From contig NZ_FMCQ01000005.1 in NCBI RefSeq assembly GCF_900091605.1, positions 62,001-126,000 on the forward strand: 64,000 bases of DNA, read 5' to 3'. The stretch comes from Micromonospora tulbaghiae. GTDB lineage: Bacteria; Actinomycetota; Actinomycetes; Mycobacteriales; Micromonosporaceae. Below are positions 16,450 through 23,321 of this stretch, piece after piece. A program made the position numbers and the translations under genes. Within the stretch, counting starts at the first letter, position 1. The number at the start of each line of letters is the position of its first letter. Below the pieces are notes generated by a model. It ran no database searches, had not been told where the DNA came from, and worked only from the letters and a program-made list of their open reading frames with translations.

Positions 16450-17157
16450 ATGTGCGGGAGGTACGCCACGACCCGGAGCGCCGCCGACCTGAGCGCGATG
16501 TTCTCCTCGGCCGACGAGACCGGCGGGGTCGCGCCGGACTACAACGTCGCGCCGACCGACCCGGTGCCGCTGGTCCGGCTCGCCCCGGAGGGGCACCGGC
16601 TGCTCTCCCTCGGCCGCTGGGGCCTGCTCCCGCAGTGGTCGCGCAGCGCCGCCGGGGCCGCCCGCATGATCAACGCGCGGGCCGAGACGGTCGCCACCAG
16701 CCGGGCGTACGCGCCGTCCTTCGCCCGCCGCCGCTGCCTGGTCCCCGCCGACGGGTGGTACGAGTGGGTCCGCCTCGCCGACGGCCGGCGCCAGCCCTAC
16801 TTCATGACCCCGCGGGACGGCTCGGTCCTGGCCTTCGCCGGCATCTGGTCGGTGTGGGAGTCGGCCGGTGCGGCCCGGCTCACGTTCAGCGTGCTCACCA
16901 CCGCTGCGGTCGGCGAGCTGGCCGAGGTGCACGACCGGATGCCGCTGCTGCTGTCGCCGGAGCGCTGGGCGGGATGGCTCGGCCCGGTCGAGGAGCCGGC
17001 GGAACTGCTCACGCCGCCGGACGCCGGCCTGCTCGACGGGCTGGAGATCCGGCCCGTCTCCCGGGCCGTGGGGGACGTCCGCAACGACGGCCCGGAGTTG
17101 ATCGCGCCGGTGGCTCCGGCGGGTGTCGAGACGGCCGCCGGACCGACGCTGTTCTGA
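16450..17157 (+). CDS. SOS response-associated peptidase (abasic-site DNA-protein crosslinking, SRAP/YedK family)
   Basis: Binds abasic sites in single-stranded DNA through its N-terminal cysteine and shields them during replication. The 235-residue protein starts MCGRYA, leaving Cys2 as the reactive N-terminus after Met removal. Active-site partners are visible: Asn and Glu in MINARAETVA, the hydrophobic RRCLVPADGWYEW strand, and His in EVHDRMPLLL. The C-terminal RPVSRAVGDVRNDGPEL is also typical. The ATG at 16450 is fixed by the need for Cys2; TAGCGT seven bases upstream suggests a leaderless mRNA. It is divergent from aroA, as Rv3226c is close to aroA in M. tuberculosis. Confidence 0.95.
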   Translation: MCGRYATTRSAADLSAMFSSADETGGVAPDYNVAPTDPVPLVRLAPEGHRLLSLGRWGLLPQWSRSAAGAARMINARAETVATSRAYAPSFARRRCLVPADGWYEWVRLADGRRQPYFMTPRDGSVLAFAGIWSVWESAGAARLTFSVLTTAAVGELAEVHDRMPLLLSPERWAGWLGPVEEPAELLTPPDAGLLDGLEIRPVSRAVGDVRNDGPELIAPVAPAGVETAAGPTLF

Positions 17158-17324
17158 TCACGCTCCGCCACATTTGCGTGTACCCGTTTGTCGGGGTTGG
17201 GCCGCAAAAGTCGCCCGGACGTTCAGTCAGTTTCATCGAAGACTCTTGTCCTTACGCATGCGAATGCGATAGAACACAGCGCCGGTGATGGGCGTCTGTT
17301 CGCACGGGGCGGATGACACCCATC

Positions 17325-17339
17325 GATCTTGTAAAGATC
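17325..17339. promoter_or_regulatory. Palindrome upstream of the WhiB-like gene
   Basis: A perfect inverted repeat GATCTT-GTA-AAGATC lies 23 bases before the GTG of the WhiB-like gene. It stands out as A/T-rich in a GC-rich region. The 200 bases before it (17158-17324) are non-coding and also less GC-rich than the neighbourhood. It could be an operator. No binding protein is known to me. Confidence 0.35.
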
Positions 17340-17361
17340 TACGCCGGTTCCCACGGGGGAG

Positions 17362-17763
17362 GTGGGTGTATTGACACGGGCACGTATGCCGCGTCCGCAC
17401 GAGGTAGCCGCCGCGCGGCGCGATCCGCGACTGCTGCGGGCGCTGAGCGAACGACGCCAGGAAGACGCGTGGCGCACCAGGGGCACCTGTCAGAACGTCG
17501 ATCCGGAGACGTTCTTTCCGGCACCGAACGAACCGGCCGACGCGGCGGTGGCGCTCTGCCGCACCTGCGACGTCCAGGGCTCCTGCCTGGCCTGGGCCCT
17601 GGAGGTGGGCGACTGCCACGGCGTCTGGGGCGGCACCACGCCGCGTGAGCGGCGCGCCATGCTGGTGGCCTGGCGCAGCGAGGTACAGCCGGATCCGGAC
17701 GCGCTCGACGACGCCGGCCCGCCGGTGCGCGACCGCCTGCTCACGCTGGTTCCGCTGAGCTGA
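17362..17763 (+). CDS. WhiB-family iron-sulfur transcriptional regulator
   Basis: Redox-responsive regulator that binds a [4Fe-4S] cluster and usually the primary sigma factor. In the 133-residue reading the four cluster cysteines are C43 (RGTCQN), C66 and C69 (CRTC), and C75 (GSCLAW). A fifth Cys is at 85. The GVWGG turn (87-91) and the basic TPRERRAM helix follow. The N-terminal 35 residues are basic and longer than in WhiB1. The start is unsure: GTG 17362 overlaps the GGGGGAGG ribosome site, so TTG 17371 or ATG 17386 are alternatives. There is no AT-hook, which argues against WhiB7. Which Wbl class it belongs to cannot be decided by eye. Confidence 0.88.
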   Translation: MGVLTRARMPRPHEVAAARRDPRLLRALSERRQEDAWRTRGTCQNVDPETFFPAPNEPADAAVALCRTCDVQGSCLAWALEVGDCHGVWGGTTPRERRAMLVAWRSEVQPDPDALDDAGPPVRDRLLTLVPLS

Positions 17764-17861
17764 TCACGACGTCGCCCGTGGCCCGCTCCGGCAGGCCGCG
17801 GGCGACGTCCGTTTCCGCGCCCGAGCACCGGCGAACCGGCCGGACCGCGCAGAATGAGCCG

Positions 17862-18473
17862 GTGCGGCACGACGACGACATCGACACACCACGTGGGCCC
17901 GCCCGGCTCCGGTTCGCCCCACCCGCCGACGGCACGACGGTGCTGGTGCTCGGCCACGGCGCCGGCGGTGACGTGGACGCGCCCGACCTGACCGCCGTGC
18001 GGGACGCGGTACTCGCCGCCGGGGCCGGGGTGGCCCTGGTGACCCAGCCGTACCGGGTCGCCGGGCGACGCGCGCCCGCTCCCGCCGGGCACCTCGACGA
18101 GGCGTGGACGGCGGTGCTGGCCGAACTGCGCCGGCGCGCCCCGCGGGTGCGCCACTGGGTGGTCGGGGGCCGTTCCAGCGGCGCCCGGGTGGCCTGCCGT
18201 ACCGCCGCCGCCGTCGGGGCGGCCGCAGTGGTGGCGCTGGCGTTCCCGCTGCACCCGCCGGGACGACCGGAGCGCTCCCGGGCCGGGGAGCTGCTCACCG
18301 GGCTGCCCACCCTCGTCGTCAACGGCGACCGGGATCCGTTCGGCGTACCCGAGCCGGGCCCCGGCATCGAGGTCGTGGTCCGGCCGGGGGAGCGCCACGA
18401 CCTGCGCGGCGATCCGGCCGGCACGGCCGCCGTGGTGCGGGACTGGCTGCGCGTACACGGGTGGTCGTCCTGA
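17862..18473 (+). CDS. Alpha/beta hydrolase (dienelactone-hydrolase-like, KANL3/Tex30 type)
   Basis: A 203-residue cytosolic alpha/beta hydrolase of unknown substrate. After VLVLGHGAGGDVDAPDL (oxyanion strand) it carries the nucleophile elbow in VVGGRSSGARVACR (Gly-x-Ser-x-Gly-like, GRSSG). The acid is in TLVVNGDRDPFG, and the likely catalytic His is in RPGERHDLRG. It is a minimal fold with no lid. The GTG at 17862 is preferred over one at 17778 because CAGAAT lies six bases upstream and the family N-terminus fits. It sits between the WhiB-like gene and sigR, on the same strand. Confidence 0.8.
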   Translation: MRHDDDIDTPRGPARLRFAPPADGTTVLVLGHGAGGDVDAPDLTAVRDAVLAAGAGVALVTQPYRVAGRRAPAPAGHLDEAWTAVLAELRRRAPRVRHWVVGGRSSGARVACRTAAAVGAAAVVALAFPLHPPGRPERSRAGELLTGLPTLVVNGDRDPFGVPEPGPGIEVVVRPGERHDLRGDPAGTAAVVRDWLRVHGWSS

Positions 18474-18629
18474 CCGGGCGGCGCGCGCCGTGACCGTCCG
18501 CCGCGGCGGGTCGTTGCACCGGTTGGTGCCGGCCGCCCGGTTCGGGCGCGCCGGGGCCACCCTCCCAGGCCCTTCCTGGTCCCAGCGTCGGTCGCGGCCG
18601 AGGCCGGGACCAGGATCGGGTGGGGCGGA

Positions 18630-18656
18630 GGAATGCCGCACCCCACACCTCGCGTT
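18630..18656 (+). promoter_or_regulatory. Sigma-R (SigH)-type autoregulatory promoter of sigR
   Basis: GGAAT (18630-18634) and GTT (18654-18656) are separated by 19 bases. This matches the known sigma-R/SigH consensus GGAAT-N18/19-GTT exactly in both elements. Transcription from it would begin near 18663, about 38 bases before the upstream GTG start of sigR. A weaker pair, GGAAG (18821) and GTA (18845), lies just before the internal start. The remaining 18474-18629 holds no gene I can support. Confidence 0.75.
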
Positions 18657-18700
18657 ACCTCCCTTGGACGACGACAGAGCCAGCGCGAGGGGGGTGACCG

Positions 18701-19510
18701 GTGCCGATCGAGACACGGAGCCGGGAACGGGACGAACGGGACGAGCGCCAGCTCCGGCGGCTGCTCGACGCGCCGGAGTGGCCCGCGGCGGCGTCGGTCG
18801 TGAGCACCGGCACACACTCCGGAAGTGAATCTGCCGGCAAGCGGGTACGCGTATCCTCGGCGGGAAAGCATCCGACGCGAGGGGATGTGCGGTCGACCAC
18901 CGAGAAGACGGACGAGCGCAGGGCCCGCTTCGAGCGGGACGCGATGCCCTTCGTCGATCAGCTCTACGCTGCCGGACTGCGGATGACCCGCAACCCGGCC
19001 GACGCGGAGGACCTGGTTCAGGAGACGTACCTGAAGGCGTACGCCGCCTTCCACCAGTTCGAGCAGGGCACGAACCTGAAGGCCTGGCTCTACCGGATCC
19101 TGACCAACACCTACATCAACACCTACCGCAAGCGGCAGCGCCAGCCCATCCAGGCGCCGACCGAGGAGATCACCGACTGGCAGCTCGCCGAGGCGGAGTC
19201 GCACACGTCCAGCGGCCTGCGCTCGGCCGAGACGGAGGCGCTCGACCGGCTGCCGGACAGCGACGTCAAGGAGGCCCTCCAGCAGTTGCCGGAGGAGTTC
19301 CGCCTGGCCGTCTATCTGACCGACGTCGAGGGCTTCTCCTACAAGGAGGTCGCCGACATCATGGGCACGCCGATCGGCACCGTGATGTCCCGTCTGCACC
19401 GTGGCCGACGTAATCTGCGGAAACTGCTGGAGCAGTACGCGGCGGAGCGGGGTTTCAGCGCCGCGTCGTCGAAGAAGGGTTCGACCGCCGCCGCCGGCCG
19501 GGAGGTGTGA
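18701..19510 (+). CDS. sigR: RNA polymerase sigma factor SigR/SigH (thiol-oxidative stress), long isoform
   Basis: ECF sigma factor of the sigma-R class that switches on thioredoxin and thiol-repair genes on disulfide stress. The core has region 2 (RMTRNPADAEDLVQETYLKAYAAF, then LKAWLYRILTNTYIN) and region 4 (LPEEFRLAVYLTDVEGFSYKEVADIM, GTVMSRLHRGRR). The reading frame opens at GTG 18701, right after a strong GAGGGGGGTG ribosome site. This gives 269 residues with a charged N-terminal extension. An internal GTG at 18887, behind CGAGGGG, gives the standard-length protein of 207 residues. This two-start layout matches the stable sigma-R and unstable sigma-R' isoforms known from Streptomyces. rsrA follows with overlap or a 2-base gap. 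Confidence 0.95.
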   Translation: MPIETRSRERDERDERQLRRLLDAPEWPAAASVVSTGTHSGSESAGKRVRVSSAGKHPTRGDVRSTTEKTDERRARFERDAMPFVDQLYAAGLRMTRNPADAEDLVQETYLKAYAAFHQFEQGTNLKAWLYRILTNTYINTYRKRQRQPIQAPTEEITDWQLAEAESHTSSGLRSAETEALDRLPDSDVKEALQQLPEEFRLAVYLTDVEGFSYKEVADIMGTPIGTVMSRLHRGRRNLRKLLEQYAAERGFSAASSKKGSTAAAGREV

Positions 19511-19512
19511 CC

Positions 19513-19800
19513 GTGAGCTGTGGACAACCGCACGAGACGGACTGCCGCGAGGTGCTCGCCGAGGTCTACCTCTACCTCGACCTGGAGTGCGCCGAGGAGC
19601 GCCGGGTCCTGATCCGGCACCACCTGGACGAGTGCGGGCCGTGCCTGCGCGAGTACGGCATCGAGCAGGAGGTCAAGGCGCTCGTGGCCCGCTGCTGCGG
19701 CAACGAGGCGGCGCCGGAGAAGCTGCGCGAGCGGCTGCGGCTGCGGCTGACCGAGCTGGTGGTCTTCGAGACCGCCGAGTCCCGCGAGTTGGCCGACTGA
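19513..19800 (+). CDS. rsrA: Zinc-binding anti-sigma factor RsrA
   Basis: Redox switch that holds SigR in the reduced state and releases it when its thiols oxidise. From GTG 19513 the 95-residue protein starts MSCGQPHETDC like the Streptomyces protein. Zinc and redox residues fall at the same numbers as there: Cys3, Cys11, His37, Cys41 and Cys44 (HLDECGPC), and the CC pair at 61-62. GGAGG lies seven bases before this GTG. An earlier GTG at 19507, overlapping the sigR stop, would add two residues. It is co-transcribed with sigR and followed by a strong terminator. The C-terminal tail is shorter than in S. coelicolor. Confidence 0.95.
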   Translation: MSCGQPHETDCREVLAEVYLYLDLECAEERRVLIRHHLDECGPCLREYGIEQEVKALVARCCGNEAAPEKLRERLRLRLTELVVFETAESRELAD

Positions 19801-19808
19801 CTTACGAC

Positions 19809-19843
19809 GGAACGGCCCGGGTCCACAGGACCCGGGCCGTTCC
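19809..19843. terminator. Bidirectional rho-independent-like hairpin after rsrA and bL37
   Basis: A perfect 16-bp stem GGAACGGCCCGGGTCC with a 3-base loop (ACA) and its complement lies between the convergent rsrA and bL37 genes, 8 bases after the rsrA stop. There is no long U-tract, as is common in actinomycetes. It probably ends transcription from both sides. Confidence 0.85.
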
Positions 19844-19878
19844 GCGTGTCCGGCGCGTACGCCGGGGCGATCCGATGA

Positions 19879-19953
19879 TCAGGAGTTGGGGCGCTTGCCG
19901 TGGTTGGCGGCGCTCTTCTTACGGGCCTTCTTCTTGCGGGCCTTCTTCGCCAT
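19879..19953 (-). CDS. Ribosomal protein bL37 (24-residue actinobacterial 50S protein)
   Basis: A 24-residue, strongly basic protein: it starts MAKKARKKKARKKS and ends AANHGKRPNS. About half the residues are Lys or Arg. It matches the small actinobacterial 50S protein bL37 first seen in mycobacterial ribosome structures, which shares the ANHGKRPN ending. In mycobacteria this gene also sits beside sigH-rshA. The ATG at 19953 is preceded by AGGAGGCAGAGC, a clear ribosome site. It is so short that gene finders often miss it. It is convergent with rsrA, sharing the terminator, and divergent from the carrier-protein gene. Confidence 0.9.
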   Translation of the reverse strand: MAKKARKKKARKKSAANHGKRPNS

Positions 19954-20191
19954 GCTCTGCCTCCTTGTGCTGGTCACTGTTCCGTCCGCGGCTGGGCGCG
20001 GCGGAGGTCGCGGTGTGGCCCCTCCGGGCTCGCCGGTGGCCGACCCGCACGATGCTAGTGCCGTCACCGCCCGCCGGGGCGCGGCGGGGCGGATCGCGCG
20101 GCGGTGGTGCGCGGCCCGGCGTGACCGGCGTCATGATTGGATACCGTTCGCAGGATTGTCGGGGAGCTGTCGGGGAGAGGGAGGGCCGGAG

Positions 20192-20407
20192 ATGGCCGAG
20201 GAGATCCGCGCCGAAATGGTGGCGAACGTCTGGAAGGTCGTCGTGTCGGCCGGCGACACGGTGTCCGAGGGCGACACCCTCGTCATCCTGGAGTCGATGA
20301 AGATGGAGATCCCGGTGGTCGCCGAGTCCGACGGCGTGGTGCAGAAGCTGGCGGTCAACGAGGGTGACGTGGTGCAGGACGGCGACCTGATCGCGGAGAT
20401 CGGTTGA
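20192..20407 (+). CDS. Biotinyl/lipoyl-domain carrier protein
   Basis: A 71-residue stand-alone biotinyl domain. The modification site is Lys in the ESMKMEIPV motif (about residue 36), flanked by the repeated hammerhead strands VSAGDTVSEGDTLVIL and VNEGDVVQDGDLIAEI. It resembles the TB7.3 biotin carrier protein (Rv3221c), which also lies next to sigH-rshA in M. tuberculosis. It probably serves as the BCCP of an acyl-CoA carboxylase, but the enzyme is not encoded nearby. The ATG at 20192 fits the domain edge, with GGGAGGGCCGGAG upstream. Its stop overlaps the start of a GNAT gene. Confidence 0.93.
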   Translation: MAEEIRAEMVANVWKVVVSAGDTVSEGDTLVILESMKMEIPVVAESDGVVQKLAVNEGDVVQDGDLIAEIG

Positions 20408-20916
20408 CCGGCCTGCGGGTACGCCGCGCCGAGCCGGCTGACTTCCCGGCCGTGGCCCGGCTGACCGTCGCCGCGTACGAGGCGGACGGCCAGCTCAAGG
20501 ACGAGAGCGGGTACGCGCCGGTGCTCGCCGACGTGGCGACCCGCGCCGAGACCGGCGAGGTGCTGGTGGCCGTCGACGACGCCACCGGTCAGGTGCTCGG
20601 CGCGGTGACGTTCGTGCTGCCGGGGACCCCGTACGCCGAACTCGCCGGCCCGGGGGAGGCCGAGTTCCGGATGCTCGCTGTGGATCCGGCCGCCCAGGGC
20701 CGGGGTGCCGGCGCCGCGCTCGCGGCCGCGTGTGTGGCGCGCGCGACGGAGCTGGGCTGCACGGCCGTGGTGATCTGCGTACGCGCCGGGATGGCGGCGA
20801 GCGCCCATCGCCTCTACGAGCGGCTCGGTTTCGTCAGGTACCCGGAGAAGGACTGGACCCCGCTGCCCGGTATCGACCTGCGCGGCCTGCGGCTGGACCT
20901 GACCCGGGCAGGCTGA
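20404..20916 (+). CDS. GNAT-family N-acetyltransferase
   Basis: A 170-residue acetyl-CoA-dependent acetyltransferase. The N-terminal strand is LRVRRAEPADFPAVARL. The acetyl-CoA loop is the GNAT motif A, AEFRMLAVDPAAQGRGAGAAL, and motif B is ASAHRLYERLGFVRYPE. The start appears to be TTG at 20404, overlapping the carrier stop as TTGA; no other start gives the full N-terminal strand. Translational coupling with the carrier protein is likely. The acceptor is unknown. The gene is in the place held by unrelated genes in mycobacteria, so it is probably not part of the carrier's function. Confidence 0.88.
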   Translation: MTGLRVRRAEPADFPAVARLTVAAYEADGQLKDESGYAPVLADVATRAETGEVLVAVDDATGQVLGAVTFVLPGTPYAELAGPGEAEFRMLAVDPAAQGRGAGAALAAACVARATELGCTAVVICVRAGMAASAHRLYERLGFVRYPEKDWTPLPGIDLRGLRLDLTRAG

Positions 20917-20963
20917 ATCCGGCCGCGGCCGGCTGAATCTCACCGCGGCTGACGCGGCGCGGC

Positions 20964-21539
20964 TCAGCCCTGGCCGTTCTCGCCGATCTTGGCGAGCAGT
21001 TCGTCGGCCACCTGGAGCGCGATCCGCTTGCGCTCGTCGTCGGTGATGCCCGGCGCGCGTACCGCGAACCAGCTGCTGTGCACCGCGAACAGCGTGAGCG
21101 CGGCGCGGAGCTGGGCGGCGGGTGACTCGTCGCCCCGGCACAGCTCGTGGGCCAGCCGCATCATCCGGTTGCGCATCTGCTGGCCGGCGACCAGGCTCTT
21201 GAGCACTGTCTGGTTCTGCTCGAAGAAGCGCATCACCTGGGGCAGGTCGCCGGCGAACATGCTGTCGGCGTACCGGCTGATCAGGGCGCGCCGGGTCGCC
21301 AGCGTGGGCGGCTGGTCGGCGGCCCAGGCGATCAGCTCGTCCATGCGGCGCAGCCGGTCGTCGACCAGGCTGGTGACGATCTCGTCCTTGCTCTTGAAGT
21401 GGTAGTAGAGCGCCGCCTTGGTCACACCCAGCCGCTCGGCGATCTCCCGCAGTGACGTCTTCTCGTAGCCGTGCTCGGTGAAGAGTTCCAAGGCGACGGC
21501 CTGGATCCGCTGCCGCGTGCCACCTGTGGTCTCCCTCAC
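20964..21539 (-). CDS. TetR-family transcriptional repressor
   Basis: A 191-residue repressor with an N-terminal helix-turn-helix: ALELFTEHGYEKTSLREIAERLGVTKAALYYHF (about 14-46). An all-helical ligand-binding domain follows. It most likely represses the divergent efflux pump and itself through the palindrome between them. I take GTG 21539, which has AAAGGA nine bases upstream, over a TTG six codons earlier. The C-terminal domain has ALTLFAVHSSWFAVRAPG but no motif that names the ligand. The pair resembles the many TetR/DHA2-pump modules of actinomycetes, and an inducing drug is expected. Confidence 0.93.
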   Translation of the reverse strand: MRETTGGTRQRIQAVALELFTEHGYEKTSLREIAERLGVTKAALYYHFKSKDEIVTSLVDDRLRRMDELIAWAADQPPTLATRRALISRYADSMFAGDLPQVMRFFEQNQTVLKSLVAGQQMRNRMMRLAHELCRGDESPAAQLRAALTLFAVHSSWFAVRAPGITDDERKRIALQVADELLAKIGENGQG

Positions 21540-21591
21540 CGGCCGACATCCTTTCAATCCGCTTGACGTGCGCCCGTCATGAGCTTACCGT

Positions 21592-21615
21592 CCGGCTAGT
21601 AAGCAAACTAGCCGG
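21592..21615. promoter_or_regulatory. TetR-type operator between repressor and pump
   Basis: Perfect 9-bp arms CCGGCTAGT and ACTAGCCGG flank the 6-base centre AAGCAA. An overlapping imperfect 20-bp palindrome starts at CTTACCGT and ends at CTAGTAAG (14 of 20 positions symmetric). The site lies 53 bases from the repressor start and 44 from the pump start, so it can control both. Confidence 0.75.
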
Positions 21616-21658
21616 GCGGCAAGTAAGTCGATCATCCGATCTGCGGGGGAGCCTACCG

Positions 21659-23251
21659 ATGAGTCAACCAGCCCAGGTGATCACGAGACCCAATGTCCGG
21701 GTCGTCCTGTTCGGTCTGATGATCGCGATGATGCTCGCGATGCTCGACAACATGATCGTCAGCACCGCGCTGCCGCGGATCGTCTTCGAGTTCGGCGGCG
21801 CCGACCACTTCACCTGGGTGGTCACCGCGTACGTGCTGGGCACGACCGTCTCCACGCCGATCTGGGGCAAGCTCGGCGACCTCTACGGCCGCAAGACCGT
21901 CTTCCTCACCGCTGTGGTCGTGTTCCTGGTCGGCTCCGCGCTCTGCGGCATGTCCGGCTCCGGCGTCTTCGGCGGCACCGACACCGGCATGATCGAGCTG
22001 ATCGCGTTCCGCGCCGTCCAGGGCCTCGGCGCGGGTGGCCTGATGGTCGGCGTCATGGCGATCATCGGTGACCTGGTCCCGCCGCGTGAGCGGGGCCGCT
22101 ACCAGGGCATGATCGCCGGCATCATGGCCATCGCCATGGTCGCCGGGCCGCTCGTCGGTGGCTTCATCACCGACCACCTCTCCTGGCGCTGGGCGTTCTA
22201 CGTCAACCTGCCGCTGGGCGGCGCGGCGCTGCTGGTCCTCGCCACCACCATGCACCTGCCGAAGTACCGCACCGAACACAAGATCGACTGGTTGGGCGCG
22301 GCGCTGCTGTCCGTCGGCATCACCGCGATCGTGCTGGTGACCACGTGGGGCGGCAACGAGTACGACTGGGTCTCGCCGCAGATCCTCGGCCTGGCCGTGC
22401 TGGCGGTGCTGGCGCTCGGCGTGTTCGCGCTGGTCGAGCGCCGCGCGCCGGAGCCGATCCTGCCGCTGAGCCTGTTCACCAACCGCAACTTCGCGCTGAT
22501 CTCGGTGATCGGTTTCCTGCTCGGCTTCGCCATGTTCGGCGCGATGAACTTCCTGCCGCTCTACCAGCAGACCGTCCAGGGCGCCTCGGCCACCAACAGC
22601 GGACTGCTGCTGCTCCCGCTGATGTTCGGCATGCTCGTGGTGTCGCTCGTGGTGGGCCGGACCATCACCAGGACCGGCCGCTACCGCGTCTTCCCGATCG
22701 TCGGCGGCGTGGTGATGGCCGCCGGGATGGGCCTGCTCAGCCTGCTGGACGTGGACACCAGCAAGACGCAGTCCTCGCTCTACATGATCGTGCTCGGCGT
22801 CGGCATGGGCTTCCTCATGCAGACCTCGATGCTGATCGCGCAGAACAGCGTGGAACAGAAGGACCTCGGCGCGGCCAGCGGCGCCGCCACCTTCTTCCGG
22901 TCCATCGGCGGCTCGTTCGGCGTCTCCCTCTTCGGCGCGATCTTCGCCAACCGCCTGGCCGACTCGGCGGCCGGTCCCGCGTTCGCGGGCTCGGGCGGTG
23001 GTGAGGGCGGCGCGATGGACCTGGAGGCCCTCAAGAAGCTCACCGGCCCGATGCGCGAGGCGGTGCTCGGCGGCCTCTCCGACGCGATCTCGCACGTCTT
23101 CTTCTGGGCCGTCCTCTTCACGGTGGCCGTACCGGTGCTCGCCTGGTTCATCAAGGAGGTGCCGCTGCGCGCGACTAACGACGTGCCGCCTGCCGGCGCC
23201 ACCCCGGAGGACCAGGCCGAGGCCGCGCTCGGCAAGGCCCCCGTCGCCTGA
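21659..23251 (+). CDS. MFS efflux pump, DHA2/EmrB type
   Basis: A 530-residue, 14-TM proton antiporter for drug export. TM1 carries AMMLAMLDNMIVSTALPRI (motif D1), the loop after TM2 has WGKLGDLYGRKTVF (motif A), and TM5 has MVAGPLVGGFITDHLSWRW (motif C). The second half begins near SLFTNRNFALISV, and a soluble loop of about 40 residues (GSGGGEGGAMDLEALKK) lies before the last helix. The ATG at 21659 has GGGGGA upstream. It is divergent from its probable TetR repressor, and a strong hairpin ends the transcript. The substrate is unknown. It is the second DHA2 pump in the window. Confidence 0.95.
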   Translation: MSQPAQVITRPNVRVVLFGLMIAMMLAMLDNMIVSTALPRIVFEFGGADHFTWVVTAYVLGTTVSTPIWGKLGDLYGRKTVFLTAVVVFLVGSALCGMSGSGVFGGTDTGMIELIAFRAVQGLGAGGLMVGVMAIIGDLVPPRERGRYQGMIAGIMAIAMVAGPLVGGFITDHLSWRWAFYVNLPLGGAALLVLATTMHLPKYRTEHKIDWLGAALLSVGITAIVLVTTWGGNEYDWVSPQILGLAVLAVLALGVFALVERRAPEPILPLSLFTNRNFALISVIGFLLGFAMFGAMNFLPLYQQTVQGASATNSGLLLLPLMFGMLVVSLVVGRTITRTGRYRVFPIVGGVVMAAGMGLLSLLDVDTSKTQSSLYMIVLGVGMGFLMQTSMLIAQNSVEQKDLGAASGAATFFRSIGGSFGVSLFGAIFANRLADSAAGPAFAGSGGGEGGAMDLEALKKLTGPMREAVLGGLSDAISHVFFWAVLFTVAVPVLAWFIKEVPLRATNDVPPAGATPEDQAEAALGKAPVA

Positions 23252-23263
23252 CACGCCGTCCGT

Positions 23264-23301
23264 CGCGGCCCCGCCACCCCTGAGGGGTACGCGGGGCCGC
23301 G
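23264..23301. terminator. Hairpin terminator after the MFS pump
   Basis: An 11-bp perfect stem CGCGGCCCCGC pairs with GCGGGGCCGCG across a 16-base loop that can itself pair (CCCCTGAGGGG). It lies 12 bases after the pump stop and before the convergent TPR gene, so it probably serves both. Confidence 0.7.
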
Positions 23302-23321
23302 CCGTGTCTGCCGCTGCGCGG

